A stretch of 64,000 nucleotides of DNA from Nectonema munidae (Eukaryota > Nematomorpha > Nectonematoida > Nectonematidae), in NCBI GenBank assembly GCA_030549495.1, contig JAUIRK010000673.1:1876921-1940920 (forward strand), given 5' to 3'. How positions within the stretch are numbered: position 1 is the stretch's first letter; every line of letters begins with the position of its first letter. Of this stretch, positions 47,001-62,000 are shown piece after piece. The translations under genes were made by a program, and so were the position numbers. Below the pieces are notes generated by a model. The model was not told the origin of the DNA. It ran no database searches and was given only the letters and a program-made list of their open reading frames with translations.

Positions 47001-50000
47001 GCTTATGATAAACAAGATCTGCAAAAGCAGGGTCGATTATTTCGGGCACTGAAAATTCTAATTAACGGGTTTGACAACAGTGGACATTTTAAATTCTATT
47101 CAGGTTCTGTTTGCAGAGAGTAAACAATTTTTTTCAGGTCGGTTTCAGAGACACCGTTTTACATTTTATTTGCACTTTATATTGTTTTGTGTTCACATAA
47201 ATTTTTGTCCTCTTCCTTAATTTTTTTGGGCTCGCCCCTTTGGTTTAAATTTTTGGCTACGCTTCTCAAAATAAAACTTATTTGTTTTTTGATGATGTGA
47301 CTACAAGTAGGTTTCTATTAATCCTTTGATATTTTATTATTAGACTAGCCTTACTTCATCAAGGTTGACTAGAAATAAAGTAATCTCAAAATATTGTCAG
47401 AAAAGTGTTATTTGATAAATAGCTTTTTTAAATGGGAATTGAAATCTAAAAATTAATTGATTTACTGAAAAAAGTTTATTATAAAAGCGGTTCTTGCACC
47501 TTATTTTTTCAAAGTATGCCTATAATGGGTATTATAATAGAAAAATGCATTACTTTCTATATACTATATACATCCGAACTCATTATTTAAGTGAATCCTT
47601 TTGTGGACAAAAGTGGCCATTTGAAAATTATTTTGTTCTAACTTTAAAATACAACGTTTCTTTTTAATATCATTTATATTACCTCTTTTAATACGCTTGT
47701 TTGCTTTGTTCTGCAAACTTAGTTAGATTACCTAGGGTTTCCTTTAGATCTAGTTTCAATTTCGAAAATTCTTAACTATTCTTTTTCTTGAGAGCCAATA
47801 TAAACGCAAGCTTGTTTACCTTCTCAATATTCACTATGAAAAAAGTTTTTTGTCCTAATGCAAAACAAACTCATGATATTCGTTTAAGCCAAACTTTTGT
47901 TTCACTTTCAGAACTCTCTCTTTTCTATAGTTTTTCCGAGATTTTGAAAAGTGCGATTCATTATGAGATTTTTTGTTTCAATATTAAATGCTTCTGTATC
48001 GGCCATTAATATATAAACTCCATTTCTATCAGTTATTTTGCATCTCTCAAAAACTTCAGCAAGCTATGTAATAAAAAATGTGAATGACCTTTAGTTAAAC
48101 TCTTATCTGTTACAGCTGTTTCTGGTATTATTATTTTTTAATTTGTAGTACTTTAATAACTTCATCACCACAACCTTTTTCACTAGATGCTAGCGTGTTC
48201 CTTTCTAGTTCATTTTTTTCCTGAAGTTTTTTTACTTTATGATTATTACTAACTAATTCAGAGACTAATCAATTAACTTACTAAACTACTTAACCTTACA
48301 AAGTAACTGGCTATCATTTGAAAATGCGAAAAGGAATTTTATTGCTAGCCAAATGTTATTTATTTTTATTAACTTCGGCTTCCGATTTATCATTCTAGAT
48401 AATTCGATGATATCTAGATCTAGATAATTTCTAGTGGTCAATTTTTTCGTCCACTTCTCTATGTCAACTAATTTAAATTCTTCCATGTCTTAAAAGCTTA
48501 ACCCATTTAAGGCCAAGCAAAGCAGACGATATCTTAAAAAACGCAGACGATTTATATTCAAAGTCATTGAAAAAAGCAGACGAAGATGAAATTACTTATG
48601 TTCCAAAATAGGAACATTGGCCGTAAATGGGTTAATCAGCTGTTTACAAAGATCACTTTGTTTAGGTTTACGACTTAGAATTGTTGATCTCTTTCCAAAT
48701 TTATTTATTTCAGTTAATTATGTACAAAAGTTTTGACTTGTGAGTTGTTAATTATTATTAATTTGTTGTAAATTAAAAAAATTTTTCCTCAATATAATTA
48801 CATTTAAAAAAATATATATCAGCGTTTTAAAATCACCTAAAGTACATTGTCTATTATATTTTAGATACTTCAAGCGAAAAAATTGCAGAAACGCTTGTAT
48901 CTGAGGGACTTTCTAAAGTGAGGAATATTTTACGACCTACAGAGTAAGTTTTAGATTATAATTTTAATTACAACTATTTTACTTTGTTATATTTATATGC
49001 ATGGTGATGATAGTAGAATGCCTTTAAATTTCAACTCTACATATACTGTTTTTTCAAGATTTGTGATTTACATTGAGTATATATTAGTATTCCTTGTTGG
49101 TTTCGAGTGCGAGTTGTAAGTTTGAATTTTAACCTTTTATAATATGATCGAGTTTACGAAATTTATGAACTCGATATCGGTTTGGTATCATACATAATTC
49201 TTAGCTTCGGAACTACTCATATTCATTGGCCTTATTTTCATTTTCTCCGTGACCATCGTACCGATAACGATATTATTATCATAATAAAATTTAATCTTTT
49301 AACACATTTTGCGAATTCTTTTTAATATAACTTTTATAAAAAATGAATAGCGAAAATTTTTGACAGTTAAAAATCATTAAAAAAGTTTGCACCCTAAAAA
49401 ATTCCAACCTTAATGTCTCAAAAACAGAAAGATAATATAACAGCGTTTGTTTAATATTTTTCATTAGATAAACTTTTCAACGATAAATCTATCTATCTCT
49501 GTTCTTGAAAGATTATTTATTACACTAGTAGTATAAAATAAATAAAAGTATAATGTAGTAGAATAACGTTGTTAAACGAACTTTTTTGTTTAGGGAAATT
49601 CGAAAATTGCTTGCGCTCGAACAAGACGCCAAGAATGCAATGAAAGGCGTGTGGTCAGATTCTAACAAAGCTTCAGAGCATGTAAGAAACATCAAATGGA
49701 CTTTTGAAGATATTAACGCCTTCTTCAATGAAAATCAGGGAAAACCAATAAAATGTAACTTTTTATATCTTCACTACTGGCCATCAATAGTAATCGATGT
49801 ATAGACATGTCGAATTACTCTTTACTCACAGCCAGGCATAAAGTCACACTATAGGGTTTACTTATAATTGCTCATAAAATATAAGTTATGTATGAAGAAA
49901 TATGTTCATAATTCTTTTCATGTTGATATAAAAAAGTAAACTATTTTATATTGGTACATGAGATTTCGTCAACAAACAAAACAAAATTTTCTTAAAAGCT

Positions 50001-53000
50001 AAAACGAAATTTCACAGACAGCCAAATTGAGATTTACTGATTAATAGAATTGGTAGATTATTAGGGACAACAAAAGTTGAATTAAAATGCATCTTAAAAC
50101 AAGGGGGGTTTATCTCAAAAATTTAAAAATTTATTCTTTAATGATTTTCTCCAATATTAGCATTGTTATTGTAAGAGAGCATGAAATCTTTGTAAGTATT
50201 CCTTGTTTTAAAAAATCACAATCTATAGACAAGCTTTCTAACCACTGAAGTGTATCTTTCCCCTGCCAGTGTTGTTGCCTGTGAATCCTTGAGAAGATCA
50301 TAACTATATGTGGAGATATCAATCTATGTTATCGTTTTGCTTTTCTTATTTTTTCAATATAGTTTATTATACGACGTACTTCATCTTTAAATTAGATATT
50401 ACTATAAAAATCAAATCGATCCTGCATAACTCGAAGATTCCATCTTTGAATTATTTTTGCAGATGGTCGGTCATTAATTAAATTAATCAATTTATGCTCA
50501 ACAATAGAAAAGTAAAAAATGTTTACCTATATTAAAAATGTTTTATTCAAATGATTATAAAATGTAACAATCTATTTTTTAGCTGATTTGTTAACTCTTC
50601 AACATATAATAGCTATTTCAATACTGGTAAAAACCTGCTTTTCGTTTGTTGTCTTATCAAATTTTAAAAAAAGCTAGGTTACTTACAAAAATAGTATTAT
50701 CATAAAAGTACACTTTAATGAAAAGTTTACTTTTGCTAACCTACAATAACTTGAACCTGACGAAGTTCTATTAGAAAACAAAAATTGATTTTTTTTAGTT
50801 TAAGGTAAAAAAATCAGTATGCTCATCTCAATATTAAACTGATATTGTCTTTTATAAATGGTGTTTTATATTTTATGTATATGTGAGTTTTTTAGTCTAT
50901 ATATCTCGACCCTCATAGTCGCAAAAAGTAGGAGTCACATGTAAAAAGAGGTTTATAAGCACTGCTCCAAATGATTTCTCACTTCACATATTGTTGATGA
51001 GTATAAAGTAATAGACTTTGAATGATCTTGACTTCTCTTTAATTCATTTCATGCTTTGTCTAACCATATCCTGAAAGTTAGTAATACTTGAGATAATATT
51101 CTCTTAGAGTTTTGTATCAACGGCGTACATACTCTTAATTTTTTGGTTGCTGGGGCAAACTTTTTATAATTTTCAAAATTGATCATAAAAATTTTATGGT
51201 ATTAGGGGTATTTTGGCTTTTTCGCCCCTTGAAATCACATGTGTCGGATGATTTGTTTATATTTTACAGTATGTATGTATTTTTGCTTACTATTTAGAAA
51301 TAGTGAATTTTTCTATAGTGAAGTAGTGACACTTTTCGTATAAAGACTGGTTACAAATATTAAGTAGATAAGTAGTACTGCCTAGCGAAGAATTTAAGAT
51401 AGATGAGTTGCAAACATGTTTTCATACTGCGGATTTGGACAATTTTCTTTTATTGATCAATCTTTCTCACTTTCTCTCTTAGCTGAAACGCCCTATCCTA
51501 TATTATATATCTGGATAAAATACAATTTTAATAATGTTTAGGTGTTATTGAGCATGTTAGAGATGGTTGCACTGTACGAGGTTTTGTTCTTTGCTCCTCT
51601 CAATATTTTACCATGATGATCTCGGGGATTAAAGTAAGTACTTTTGATATTACTCTCACAAATCTATTTCTATCTACTAAATTTTATTCTTGACATATCG
51701 ACGATTGAACCCACATAGACATTATTTTTAAGGACGCAGGTAAAATAATCCCTGGAATTGTTTTTTATCATAATTAACAAATTTATCAACTGTCTAACTA
51801 AATACGTAATTAATTCAAGAAAACGAACTAACCATTGGAAAATAGAAAAGTTAATTTAAATTTTAATATTAATATGTTGGTTCACGACAAGGTTTCACAC
51901 GAGTGCAACAGTTACAACCATTTTCGACGTCTTTAAAATTTATTGTGTCTGTTGTAAAAAAAATTTTCTCGTCCCAATTGTCTGTGGGCTTTATTTGACG
52001 ATTCCCCATATTTGGTATCTTTATTATTTAGACGCCCATGTTTAAACCGGAAGGAGAGAGTGTCGTGGCTGAGCCTTGGGCAGAAGAATCCAAATACTTC
52101 ACTGAATCAAGACTTTTACAGAGAGATGTTGACGTTATTTTTGAAGGAATTTCTAATCAAATCTTAATTGGAAGCATTATTCATCCTGTAAAGTTTTCTC
52201 TTTGATACCCTTTTATTCTACTTACGAAAATACCATGACTTAACAATCTTTCATAAGCTATAATATGATTTAGCTAATGTTTGTATAAACAGGAAAACAA
52301 GAACTGATTTGAGAGTCCTTAGTTAGAACCCCATTGAACCGGACTATTGAAATTAAGAACCTTTGATTTAAATTTAAAGAACTATAAAATAAGTAAAATT
52401 TCAAACGAATGTGAGCTTCTTCGAGTACTTTTTAAAGTAGATCAATTATTTGCACAAATCATTAGCATTCTGATTGAATGCATAATTTTGCATAAATCGA
52501 CACAACCTTGAAATTGACGCAACCCTGAAACTTATCTCGATATAGTTGCGATCAAATAAAAACTTCACTTATTTAATCAAATAAGAAAACAGATGATTGA
52601 TTTTTTAGACTAATTAATACATTTAAGAAGAACATTTTCATTAAGTGTCTTATTTTTTTATAGTACAAAAACCATTTACTGCTCAATTAAAATTTCCTAA
52701 ACATTGTTTTGTAGTTAATATTTGTTGAATTTCTTTTGCATTGTATATTCTTTCTTGAAAATTAAAAATTAATTTTTTTTTTATATTACGCATCTCCAAA
52801 GATTTTCTCTTTTAAGAGAAGTCTTCCTAAAATATTTTTTTCGCTTCCTGTGATCTTAACAATAGCTAGGATCTTAAGGTTATTGTTCCTGTAGTAGAGA
52901 AACGCAGACAAACTCAATTACGAATGTAATTCAATAGGGATTATTCATAATCGCCCGTTTTGCGTGAACTAAAATGGGTTAACAACATAATTTAGAAACC

Positions 53001-56000
53001 TTTCAATTTTAATGTTGAGAATGTTGAAAATCATAATAAATTCCATAATACACTCTCTAAAATTGTCTTTAAAAACAATGTTCTAAATTTTGATGTCCTT
53101 TCCTCAAATTGACACTCCATCTTTCATAACTATTTTTAGAGGTTCCTTTATATTTCTTTTTCAGCGTGGAAATATTGCGGAGTTTCTGTTAAAAGAAGGT
53201 CTAGCTTGGTGTGTTGATTGGAACATGAGTATGATTTGCTATGATTCTACAAGACTAAGAAATGCACAAAAGTATCTTTAATCTTTTTTATCGAAAATTA
53301 TTTAAAAAATGAAGTTTACACAACAAACATTTTTTCTTATATGCATATATCTTATTTTTTTAATAACCTATAACAATATTGTTACGTCACACGTAAATGT
53401 AGATAGGCTAAAATAGGAATTTAGATTATTATAGATCGTGAGATATCCCCTGATCCTTTTGGAAATAGATGGATAACCTTTATAGACATGTTGGCATCAC
53501 GGTGAGGTGAAATAAAGAAGGCAAACACACAAAATTCGTTTGCAATTTTTTGTTATATATAGAGATGATGAAGGCTACTTTTACTATAAAATATTTTTTT
53601 ACTGTATGCTTTTTTAAATTTTGATTCAATGAATTCCTGGAAAGAAAAAACCATTGAATTTTGACTTGAATGCAAACTTAAGTGGATTCTAGAAAGGTAA
53701 CGAAGATGTGCTCCTAATCTCAATGGAATTAAATATGAATCATTACTAAATTTGACTGCTTTGTTTGATTTTAAATAGGTTAACGCAGTGGTATATCAAG
53801 AAGGGAGTACAATTCTTTTGTGTTAATATATGATTCGTAAAAATTCAATCCAAATATTATAGACTTTAATTGTGTAATAATTGCTATTTCTATCTACCTG
53901 AGTGTTTAATTCAATTTTGTGCTTTCTAAGTATTATTAGAACTTCTAAGAAGCTGCTAAACTAACGCCCGTTATTGGCGGCACTTGTGCTAACACCACTT
54001 GTAGTCTAACTTTGGATATGAAAACGAACCATCAGAAGATATTATAGAAGAATCTTAGATAAATATTACTTATGTGTCCATTTTATGCTAATGTTTATAA
54101 ATTTTGCTGCAAAGCGTTATTTACCGATAGTGAACGATTTGTCTTATAATATTGAATATGGACTGTATATGCATGCCACACATGCATATTATATTGTATT
54201 AACACTGTTTCATGAATGTTACATATATTTTTATTGGTATTCTTTCTTCTATTAACTCGATTATTAAGTCTATGAAAATAGCCGTATTAATCATATATAT
54301 TATTATGGTTTGTTGTATGTCTTGATAATTTTGAGGTTTTGGAAAATAGTGACTAAAATTATAAGTAGGCCTTTTCTTCTCTGTCCAACTTTCTTGAGAT
54401 TTTGGAAGATAAAATTATATATTTTTTATAAATATTAACAATTTGTTTAACGATTTTGGTACTTAAAAGCTTGTTTCAACCCTAATTTATCCTGACCCCC
54501 ATTAGATAACATCGACCCGATTGAAAAGGTAAATAAGATAAAATAGAGTTTATGTTAACATTTTTGATGGTTTTTTAACTAAAATAAAAATAGCAAATAT
54601 GCGTGAGTAATTCGTTGAAAGAATAAGTAGTGACATATATTCAAAGTATTATTAGTTATTAGTAGTTTTATTTACTTTTTGTTAGCTCACACTATCACAT
54701 ACTCTGTTTTTACAACGCTTACTTTATATTTATAAGGAACCTCAATTTCAAAAATTCTGACACATTTCCTGGCTACCACTAACAAATTACATTGTTGGAG
54801 TTGATAATCGTAGGAATATATTAGAACTAAAAGTTGGTTTTGTGTCATTTTATAGGGTTTGTGTTTTACCGAATTTTTTCACGTGTCTATATTTTTTTGC
54901 TTAATGTGTGAGTGTAAAATTGCTTAAATTCAGCTCAGTAGAAAATAAGGTTTTTATATGAATAAGATACTTTTCCTTAATAGTTAAAGTTTACACCACT
55001 GTTACCCATTTCTTCCGGGAAAAACACGGGATAAGTGCTTATATAAACTGATTTAACTTTTTAACCAATAGTTCAAAGGGTATAGAATTAACATGGTTTT
55101 TATTTTATCCAGTACCACTGTAACTCATTCAATCTTTACTTCTGTCAAATATCTTTAATTATTTCTTTTAATATTATTCTTATTTGATTAATCAAACTCA
55201 TAAAAGTTTAAAAGTAAAAAATCAATTTTTTTTAAAATTATTAGAACTAGATCATTTCGGACTTAAATTTTTGAAATGTCTGGTTTATATGGGATTCCAT
55301 TTGAACTTTGGCTAGAAATGACAAGTGTTGGTCCGTCAACCTTTTTTTACGAGAAGCTTTTGTTGCGCGCATAAATGAAAATACCTGTTCAAAATTTTGT
55401 TGGCACAAAAATATACAATAAAAGATAAAATAAAAAAAATTGAAAATACAAGCCACATTTTTAGTTAATAAGAGGTCACATGGGGCGTGTGGGCCGCAAA
55501 TTTGGCACTCCTGCTTTAGGGGAATGTGTATAACTTACTGTAAACAAAACTCTCCCTCTTGAAAACTTGTTTTCAATATGAGACAGTGATTAGGTCGTGC
55601 GGTGAAATGTATTGGTGATGAACATCAAGTCAAAAGTATTAAATATGATTTTAGGCTATGATAATACTTTTAATAGTAATATGTATTTGCCATTTATTGG
55701 GTCCAAAATATTTAGAAACGTAAATTTTGGCTGATTTTTCAATTAAAATGAGTATTTGTGGAAAGTTTATATAGAGTTGGGAAAAAAAGTCATGAATAAA
55801 TAAGCTAACCTCTCAGCTATATAAAAACTTGTTACAATTATTATCCCTGCTAGGATGAGAATTGTTCTAAAAGGGCGTATATAAGTTCATGGAATTTTTT
55901 TTAGGCTTGCTCAAGATAATCAACTAAATATGTGGAAAGATTTTGTGAAAAATTCCATCGAATCTGAAGAATCTTCCGATAAGTCCTTTTTTGCAAAGGT

Positions 56001-59000
56001 AGTTTTTTTAATATTCAAAGACTTAATTAGTTACAATTTTATAATGTTTCACTTTTTGATGTTAAAAGCTTTTCGAATTATTTAATTTTTTCACCATAGT
56101 TCATACATTCCTCATTTAATCGTTTAAATTTTCGTTTCGTTTTCCCTCATAATGAAATCTCTAATTTTTCTCTTCGAGATATGAACGATTTTTTAATCCT
56201 TGATTCACTTTGAGTTTCTGTTGTGGATTTTATTTTTACAAGCTGAATGCTCGTATCGTCAACAGTTTTAGAATAAAACCGTTTTGATTTTCTCATCTAC
56301 CAATATAAATCAGAATGTGTGTAGTAAAAACTATTTTTATTTCCCTTAAAGTTTGGTCGAGATTTTTTTGATATTCTGATTATTTTTTAATTATAGTGAT
56401 ATTTTTATTTTCTCATAAATTATTTAAATCTATAATTTTCATTAGATTTCTTTTAAAATTGTGTAAATATATATTTTTAGGTTGTGGAAATTGTAAATAG
56501 TGAATCTCTTATTGTTAAAATGTCAGATGGAAGTGTAAAAAAGATTTTTCTATCTAGTATAAAAGGACCCAGGTTGCTTTTTTTTAATCTAATCTACAGT
56601 AGAACCTATATTATCCGAACTCTGAGTATCTGAACTACGAATATGTTTCAATAAATAAATAAATATAATTCAAAAAATATTCACGTATCCGAAATTGTTA
56701 AATATGTATTTAAATTTAGTCGATTATCATTTTTCTGCAAATATAATCTTGCTTATTAAAATTTTTAAACATATGGAAAAATGTTTTCTCTTTTTAAACT
56801 TTATATTTTTTTCTAATTGTTTTACTTGAGTTTATTTTTCGGTAATCTAAGTAAAATATTCGAAATTCCAGACTCCCAACTTGCATATCTATACTTTCGC
56901 TCATCTAAATAAATGTCATGTCCCTCTTACCGTTCAGATACTCGGGATTTTACTGTATTCAAATTTTCGTGTTGCCTTCTTTTTTCACATTTAATTTAAT
57001 CAATCTTTAGACTGAATCCAGCAAAATCTTCGACATTTATTGGCAAGATACGTCCTCTATTTGATATCCCTTATGCATTTGAAAATAGGGAATTTTTGAG
57101 AAAGAAATTAATTGGAAAAAAGGTATGCTCTATAAAATCAAAAGATGATTGGGTTTTTCTTTTATTTAAATTAAAAGTATAAACAAAGATATACGTCTAT
57201 AGTTAAGTTCGCATTTGACCCTTTAAAGCCATTGTTTACTTCTACGATGCCTTGCACGCGTTATCCTATTCAAAAATAATGCAGATTTCTTACCATTATA
57301 TGTGATGTGTGATTTGAAATTGATACTTTATTCATTTCTTTTTAAGATTTCGAATAACATTCTTGATTTTCTAATAGTAGAATTCAAAAAACCTATATTA
57401 TCTAGCTTTATTCATCACTAAATTTATTTCTATCGTCTATTTTTTAATTAAAAAAAACATCACATTCACTTTATTGTTCCATTCCTGATTACCAAAGTTT
57501 TCTCCACATATCTTGCAAGAATGTAGCAACTTACTTATCCAGGTAGGTGTATTCAATCAATTTGTTTTCATTATTCTTTTATATCTATATTACAAAATCT
57601 AAGAAATTGCAAATTCATATATCAAATAAAGAATATCGGAAAACCAGTATTTCTTTTGTTAGAATCGCGTAAACGTAAATTAATAATTTCAATTATCTTT
57701 TCACAGTCTAGCAGTAAAAATGTTTAAGTCCATTTTTTAAATTTATGTTCACAGTTGTTTAATAAAATTGATTTTATCTTATTATAGAACACTTTTTTAA
57801 ATACTAATGATATCATACATCCTTATACCTGAAGATTGTAATGTATTATACATGTATTTTTTTTACTGGTGAAACTCGACCGATAAAAAAAAGTAATTTT
57901 TTTCTCTTCATTTTCAATATTTTTCAAGTGATCCATAATTAGCATTCATTGGATGATTATCTATCATCCATATGCAAACTTTTTATCCGCTTAAAATATT
58001 TACATTCCTTAGATTTCAAAGTAATTTTCCTATCTTTTCTCAACATATTTCTAATCAAATCAATTCAATTTGATTATTACCATTAAAGACAGATTAATTA
58101 TTATTTTACATTATAATTTGCGACTAGCTTTCACTATTTTTATGAAGATTTAAAAAATTTTATCTTTCACGTACGATTACAAAATTAGATCCATAGTTAT
58201 AGAATATTTAGATGCAAATGCTGAATTTTAATTTATATATCCTTTGTTTTTATAATTTAATTCTTAGCAATATTCTTCTTTTATGCACATTACACAACTC
58301 TCTTTACATTGATTTTTGTTTTTAAAATATTTTTATTTGATTTAGGTCAATATATTGATTGATTTCATTCAACCTGCCAATGATTCGTTTCCTGAAAAAA
58401 CTTGCTGTAGTGTTACCATGAGTGGCGTGTAATTTTCGAAATTTTATATCAACATTTTAAATTTTTACTCAAGTTCACTTTGCACATGGTTTGTAATCAA
58501 ACTAACAATCATATTAATTTCATAATACTATGTACGCTTACCAGTTTTAGATTTTAAAAAGTAAGGGCGATGGTCCGATCACCCCATGCCCTCTTCTTTT
58601 CCTCCTTTCAATTTTTCTGCATATAAGTGTTTAGTTCAATCAAATTTTGTTTGCTTTATTGAAAGAATAGTTGTTAGTCAGCTCAGTGAGGTGATATAAG
58701 TTAATATTCCTTGTGTAATACGATTAATACTCTATATAAGCGTTCGTGTACAGTCAAAAAAGTTTATTTTTGAATTTTTTTTTATAAAATTGCATGAGAA
58801 AAATAGTTTAGGCCATATTTGATTCATTATATGTTAAGACAGCTTTTAGTAAAATACCATATAAATGGCTAAATTTACACTTAAAATGCTTTTGAAAATA
58901 GTAAATTCCTTAAAATATTCAGTAATTTTACCAATTAATATAGTTAATATAATATATCATGTTATTTCCAATAGTAATAAATCACACTATATATTAGTAA

Positions 59001-62000
59001 AATTTTACAGTAAGATCTGCAAATCTTTAATTGATTAAATCTACTGGAGATATAAGTAAAGCTAGTCAGGGCTGTAGCCAAAAATTGGAAGTTGGGGCAC
59101 AAGAGGAAGTTGAGGGGGCCTGAATATTTTGATATAAAATTGGGCAATTTAATGCTTTTTAAAATAAGTAATGAATAAATAAAACATTTATTTATAGAAA
59201 AAAACTTATCTCATTTTGTAAAAACAATACATGCTCTCTCAAAAAAGTTGAATTCTTCTTGTTTTGTTAGAAAATTTCTTGACCAATTCATCAGTATAAA
59301 TATTTTTTGTATATGGATCTAAATATGACAGCAGAATCAAGTTTTTTTTCTCTCATGCATCATAGAAGTTCTTTGGCTTGTCAAAACTCTTTTCAAGCAT
59401 GAAAATGATCTTCCATACGATGCTGTACTTATTCCGATAGTAAGAGCACCTTAAAATATAAATGCAAAAAGAAAAATTTATTGAAGGAAATTAAAGTAAC
59501 TATGTGAAATTTTTCTTACCAACACAAATTAAAGACTTTTTTTAATGCTTCTTTTATAGGATAAATTATATTTTAAATATCGTTTAATTTCTTGTGTTTA
59601 TTTTGTTCAAAACTATTGATAACATAGTTTTTGGCTACCATAATCTGACTTTCAAAACATTCGTCATATTCAATATATTAAACTAAAATAGAAAACGTTT
59701 TTGCGAAAATGGAAAAAGTAAAGGGCACACTAGGAAATTGGGGGGAGGGGGCACGGTCCTCCGGGCCCCCTTCTCTCTACGGCTCTTAGGCTAGTAGATC
59801 TTACTAAATGTATAGACAATTGAATTAATCGAAAAACTTTCCAAGCAGAGCCCGCGTAAACCAAAATTTTTTTAGGGGGTGCTCAAAGGGGCTGAAACTA
59901 TACATTATGAAAATACACACTAAAATTTTCCTTTCTAGAAGCAAATTCGATCAACATCGGAAACAAGAGCTAAAGAAGGTCATAAAAGTAAAGTGATGAG
60001 GATTGAGGAGTATAATTAACTATTATAAAACAAAAGTGAAAGAAAAAATCATTTTTTAACAATATATCATTTTTAGAGTATTAAAGCAATTTACATCTCA
60101 AACATTCAGCCTTCTTGACTTTTCGTTGAAATAGTTCAAAAACTCTTTTAAGGGTCGAAAAACTTCTCTCACAGGATGCAGTACTGATTCCTATTGGTAG
60201 AGCAGCTTGATACTCAAAAAATACTCTAGAGCCTAGACAATTTTATAATATATTTATTGAAACTACCAATGTACAAAGAAAGGACTTCTTCACAAGCGCA
60301 CTTTATCAGATGTAATTCATTTAAAACTTATTTAAGATTGAAAAATTGAGTGGAGAGGCTTGGAAAATGGAGTGGGGGTGAGGGGTGGAGGGGGCTCAAG
60401 CCCCCAAAATAAATAGGGTGCTCGGGCCCTGTTTCTAAGCAAAGATAAATACTAATTTACACAATATAAGTATATAAAATCAATTAAAATATCAAAATGA
60501 TATATTCTTTATATGCAACTTAAGTATTTAAAAAGTTAAATATTTTGTTAAAACTTGAAAACATTTTTTTGAAAAAAAAAGTGATTTTGACATTAAATAG
60601 GTTACAACAAATTATCTAAAACGTAATATTAAATAATAGAAATCTCAAACTTCCATTCTTCCAGTGAGCAAAGCAATTCAATTTTTCTTTGCATAGAACA
60701 ACCAAACCAAGAAGGGAACAAATGTGAATGATATCTTAAAAAGATAATGAAAATTTATTCTAATAAGTTTAAAAAAATTAATTGCTTTAATTTTTTGATC
60801 TCTAGTAATTTTCATAATTTCACAAGCCATTTTCTTTCATTTTTTGAAGAGAGTCGATTCCTGCTATTATGGTAAACAACTAATTTTCAACGCTTCAAGT
60901 TTATGGTAACAAAATATAAAATATATATAAAAGATGACTTCTATAATTTCAGGAAATTTTATATTTAATAATTCTACCAAAGATTAAAATTAAACTTACT
61001 TGTTTCATTTCGTTCTTAAAAGGATATTCTGTTAGAACCAATTTCACACTCTTTTTGTTAGAAACGATTTTACTTCTTAGTTTATATCCATCTTCTTTTC
61101 AAGTCCTAAACTCAGTTCAATGTATTTAATATCCGTAATGTACAAAATGGTTTCATTACTATTATTTATCCAATAATAAAGGATCTCTTCTATACTTCTT
61201 TGTATACTTGTATACTTATTGAAAAGAATGTGAGTTTCCTAGCATAGACATTTTAAAGACAATAATGAAAGTAAAAATAATTTTTATAAAACTATAATTT
61301 TACAAGGTAATTTTTAATAACATATATTTACTTTAAGCTTTAAAAATTATTGGATAAAGGTACAATAAAAAGATTATTGGAATAAAAATTTTTAAGAAAT
61401 GATTAAAATCGGAAAATGTTAAAACTGACATGATAGATAATTTACTGCTTAAAATTAGTATGAATAACTATATTATTTTATCTGTATATAAATATATATA
61501 AAGCGATGTGAAAAACTCCATTATATAAGAAAAATAAAATGAAACCTTACAGGCGACTATTAGAAATAATAGCTTCTAATATTAGCTAATAGAGTATTTG
61601 CTATAGAACAGTAAAGTTCAGTAAAGGCTTCACAAGTGTTAGAACTCTACGTAAAAAAAGGCTATATTCTTCAACAATTTTTGATCACACGTACAAGAGA
61701 TGAAAAAACAATTATTTTGTATTAATTCTGTTTAGACACTAGTTTTTTCAAATTAAAATATATATACCTTTGTCTTTCATGCACCAGAATTAAAAAATAT
61801 CTGAAAGCGGTTAACCAACAATAATAATAGAATATTATAATGCAAAATTTTCAAATTTGCGACGTGCAAATGATAAGCTAGCACTATTCCTTACACTGTG
61901 CCAATCAGGGATTGATTTTACAAGACGCTTATGTGTATATAAAATATAGAATTATTTGAAAATTTATACCTTTTTTTTTTGAAGTTTTCGGATTTTTAAA

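Noticed and set aside
47100-47270. Possible hAT right end (TTTTTGGCTACGCTTCTC) in SND1 intron 3
   Set aside because: No matching left end or duplication was found, and pairing it with the end at 44879 would enclose an SND1 exon.
47680-48210. Minus-strand patch with long readable stretches ([16 protein letters not shown] and neighbours)
   Set aside because: It looks like a decayed coding piece but is broken by frame changes, and I could not tie it to any family, so it is not listed as a feature.
52925-52985. GGGTTAAC end resembling a third TTAA MITE
   Set aside because: Only one end is visible; no partner TTAA terminus with inverted sequence could be found nearby.
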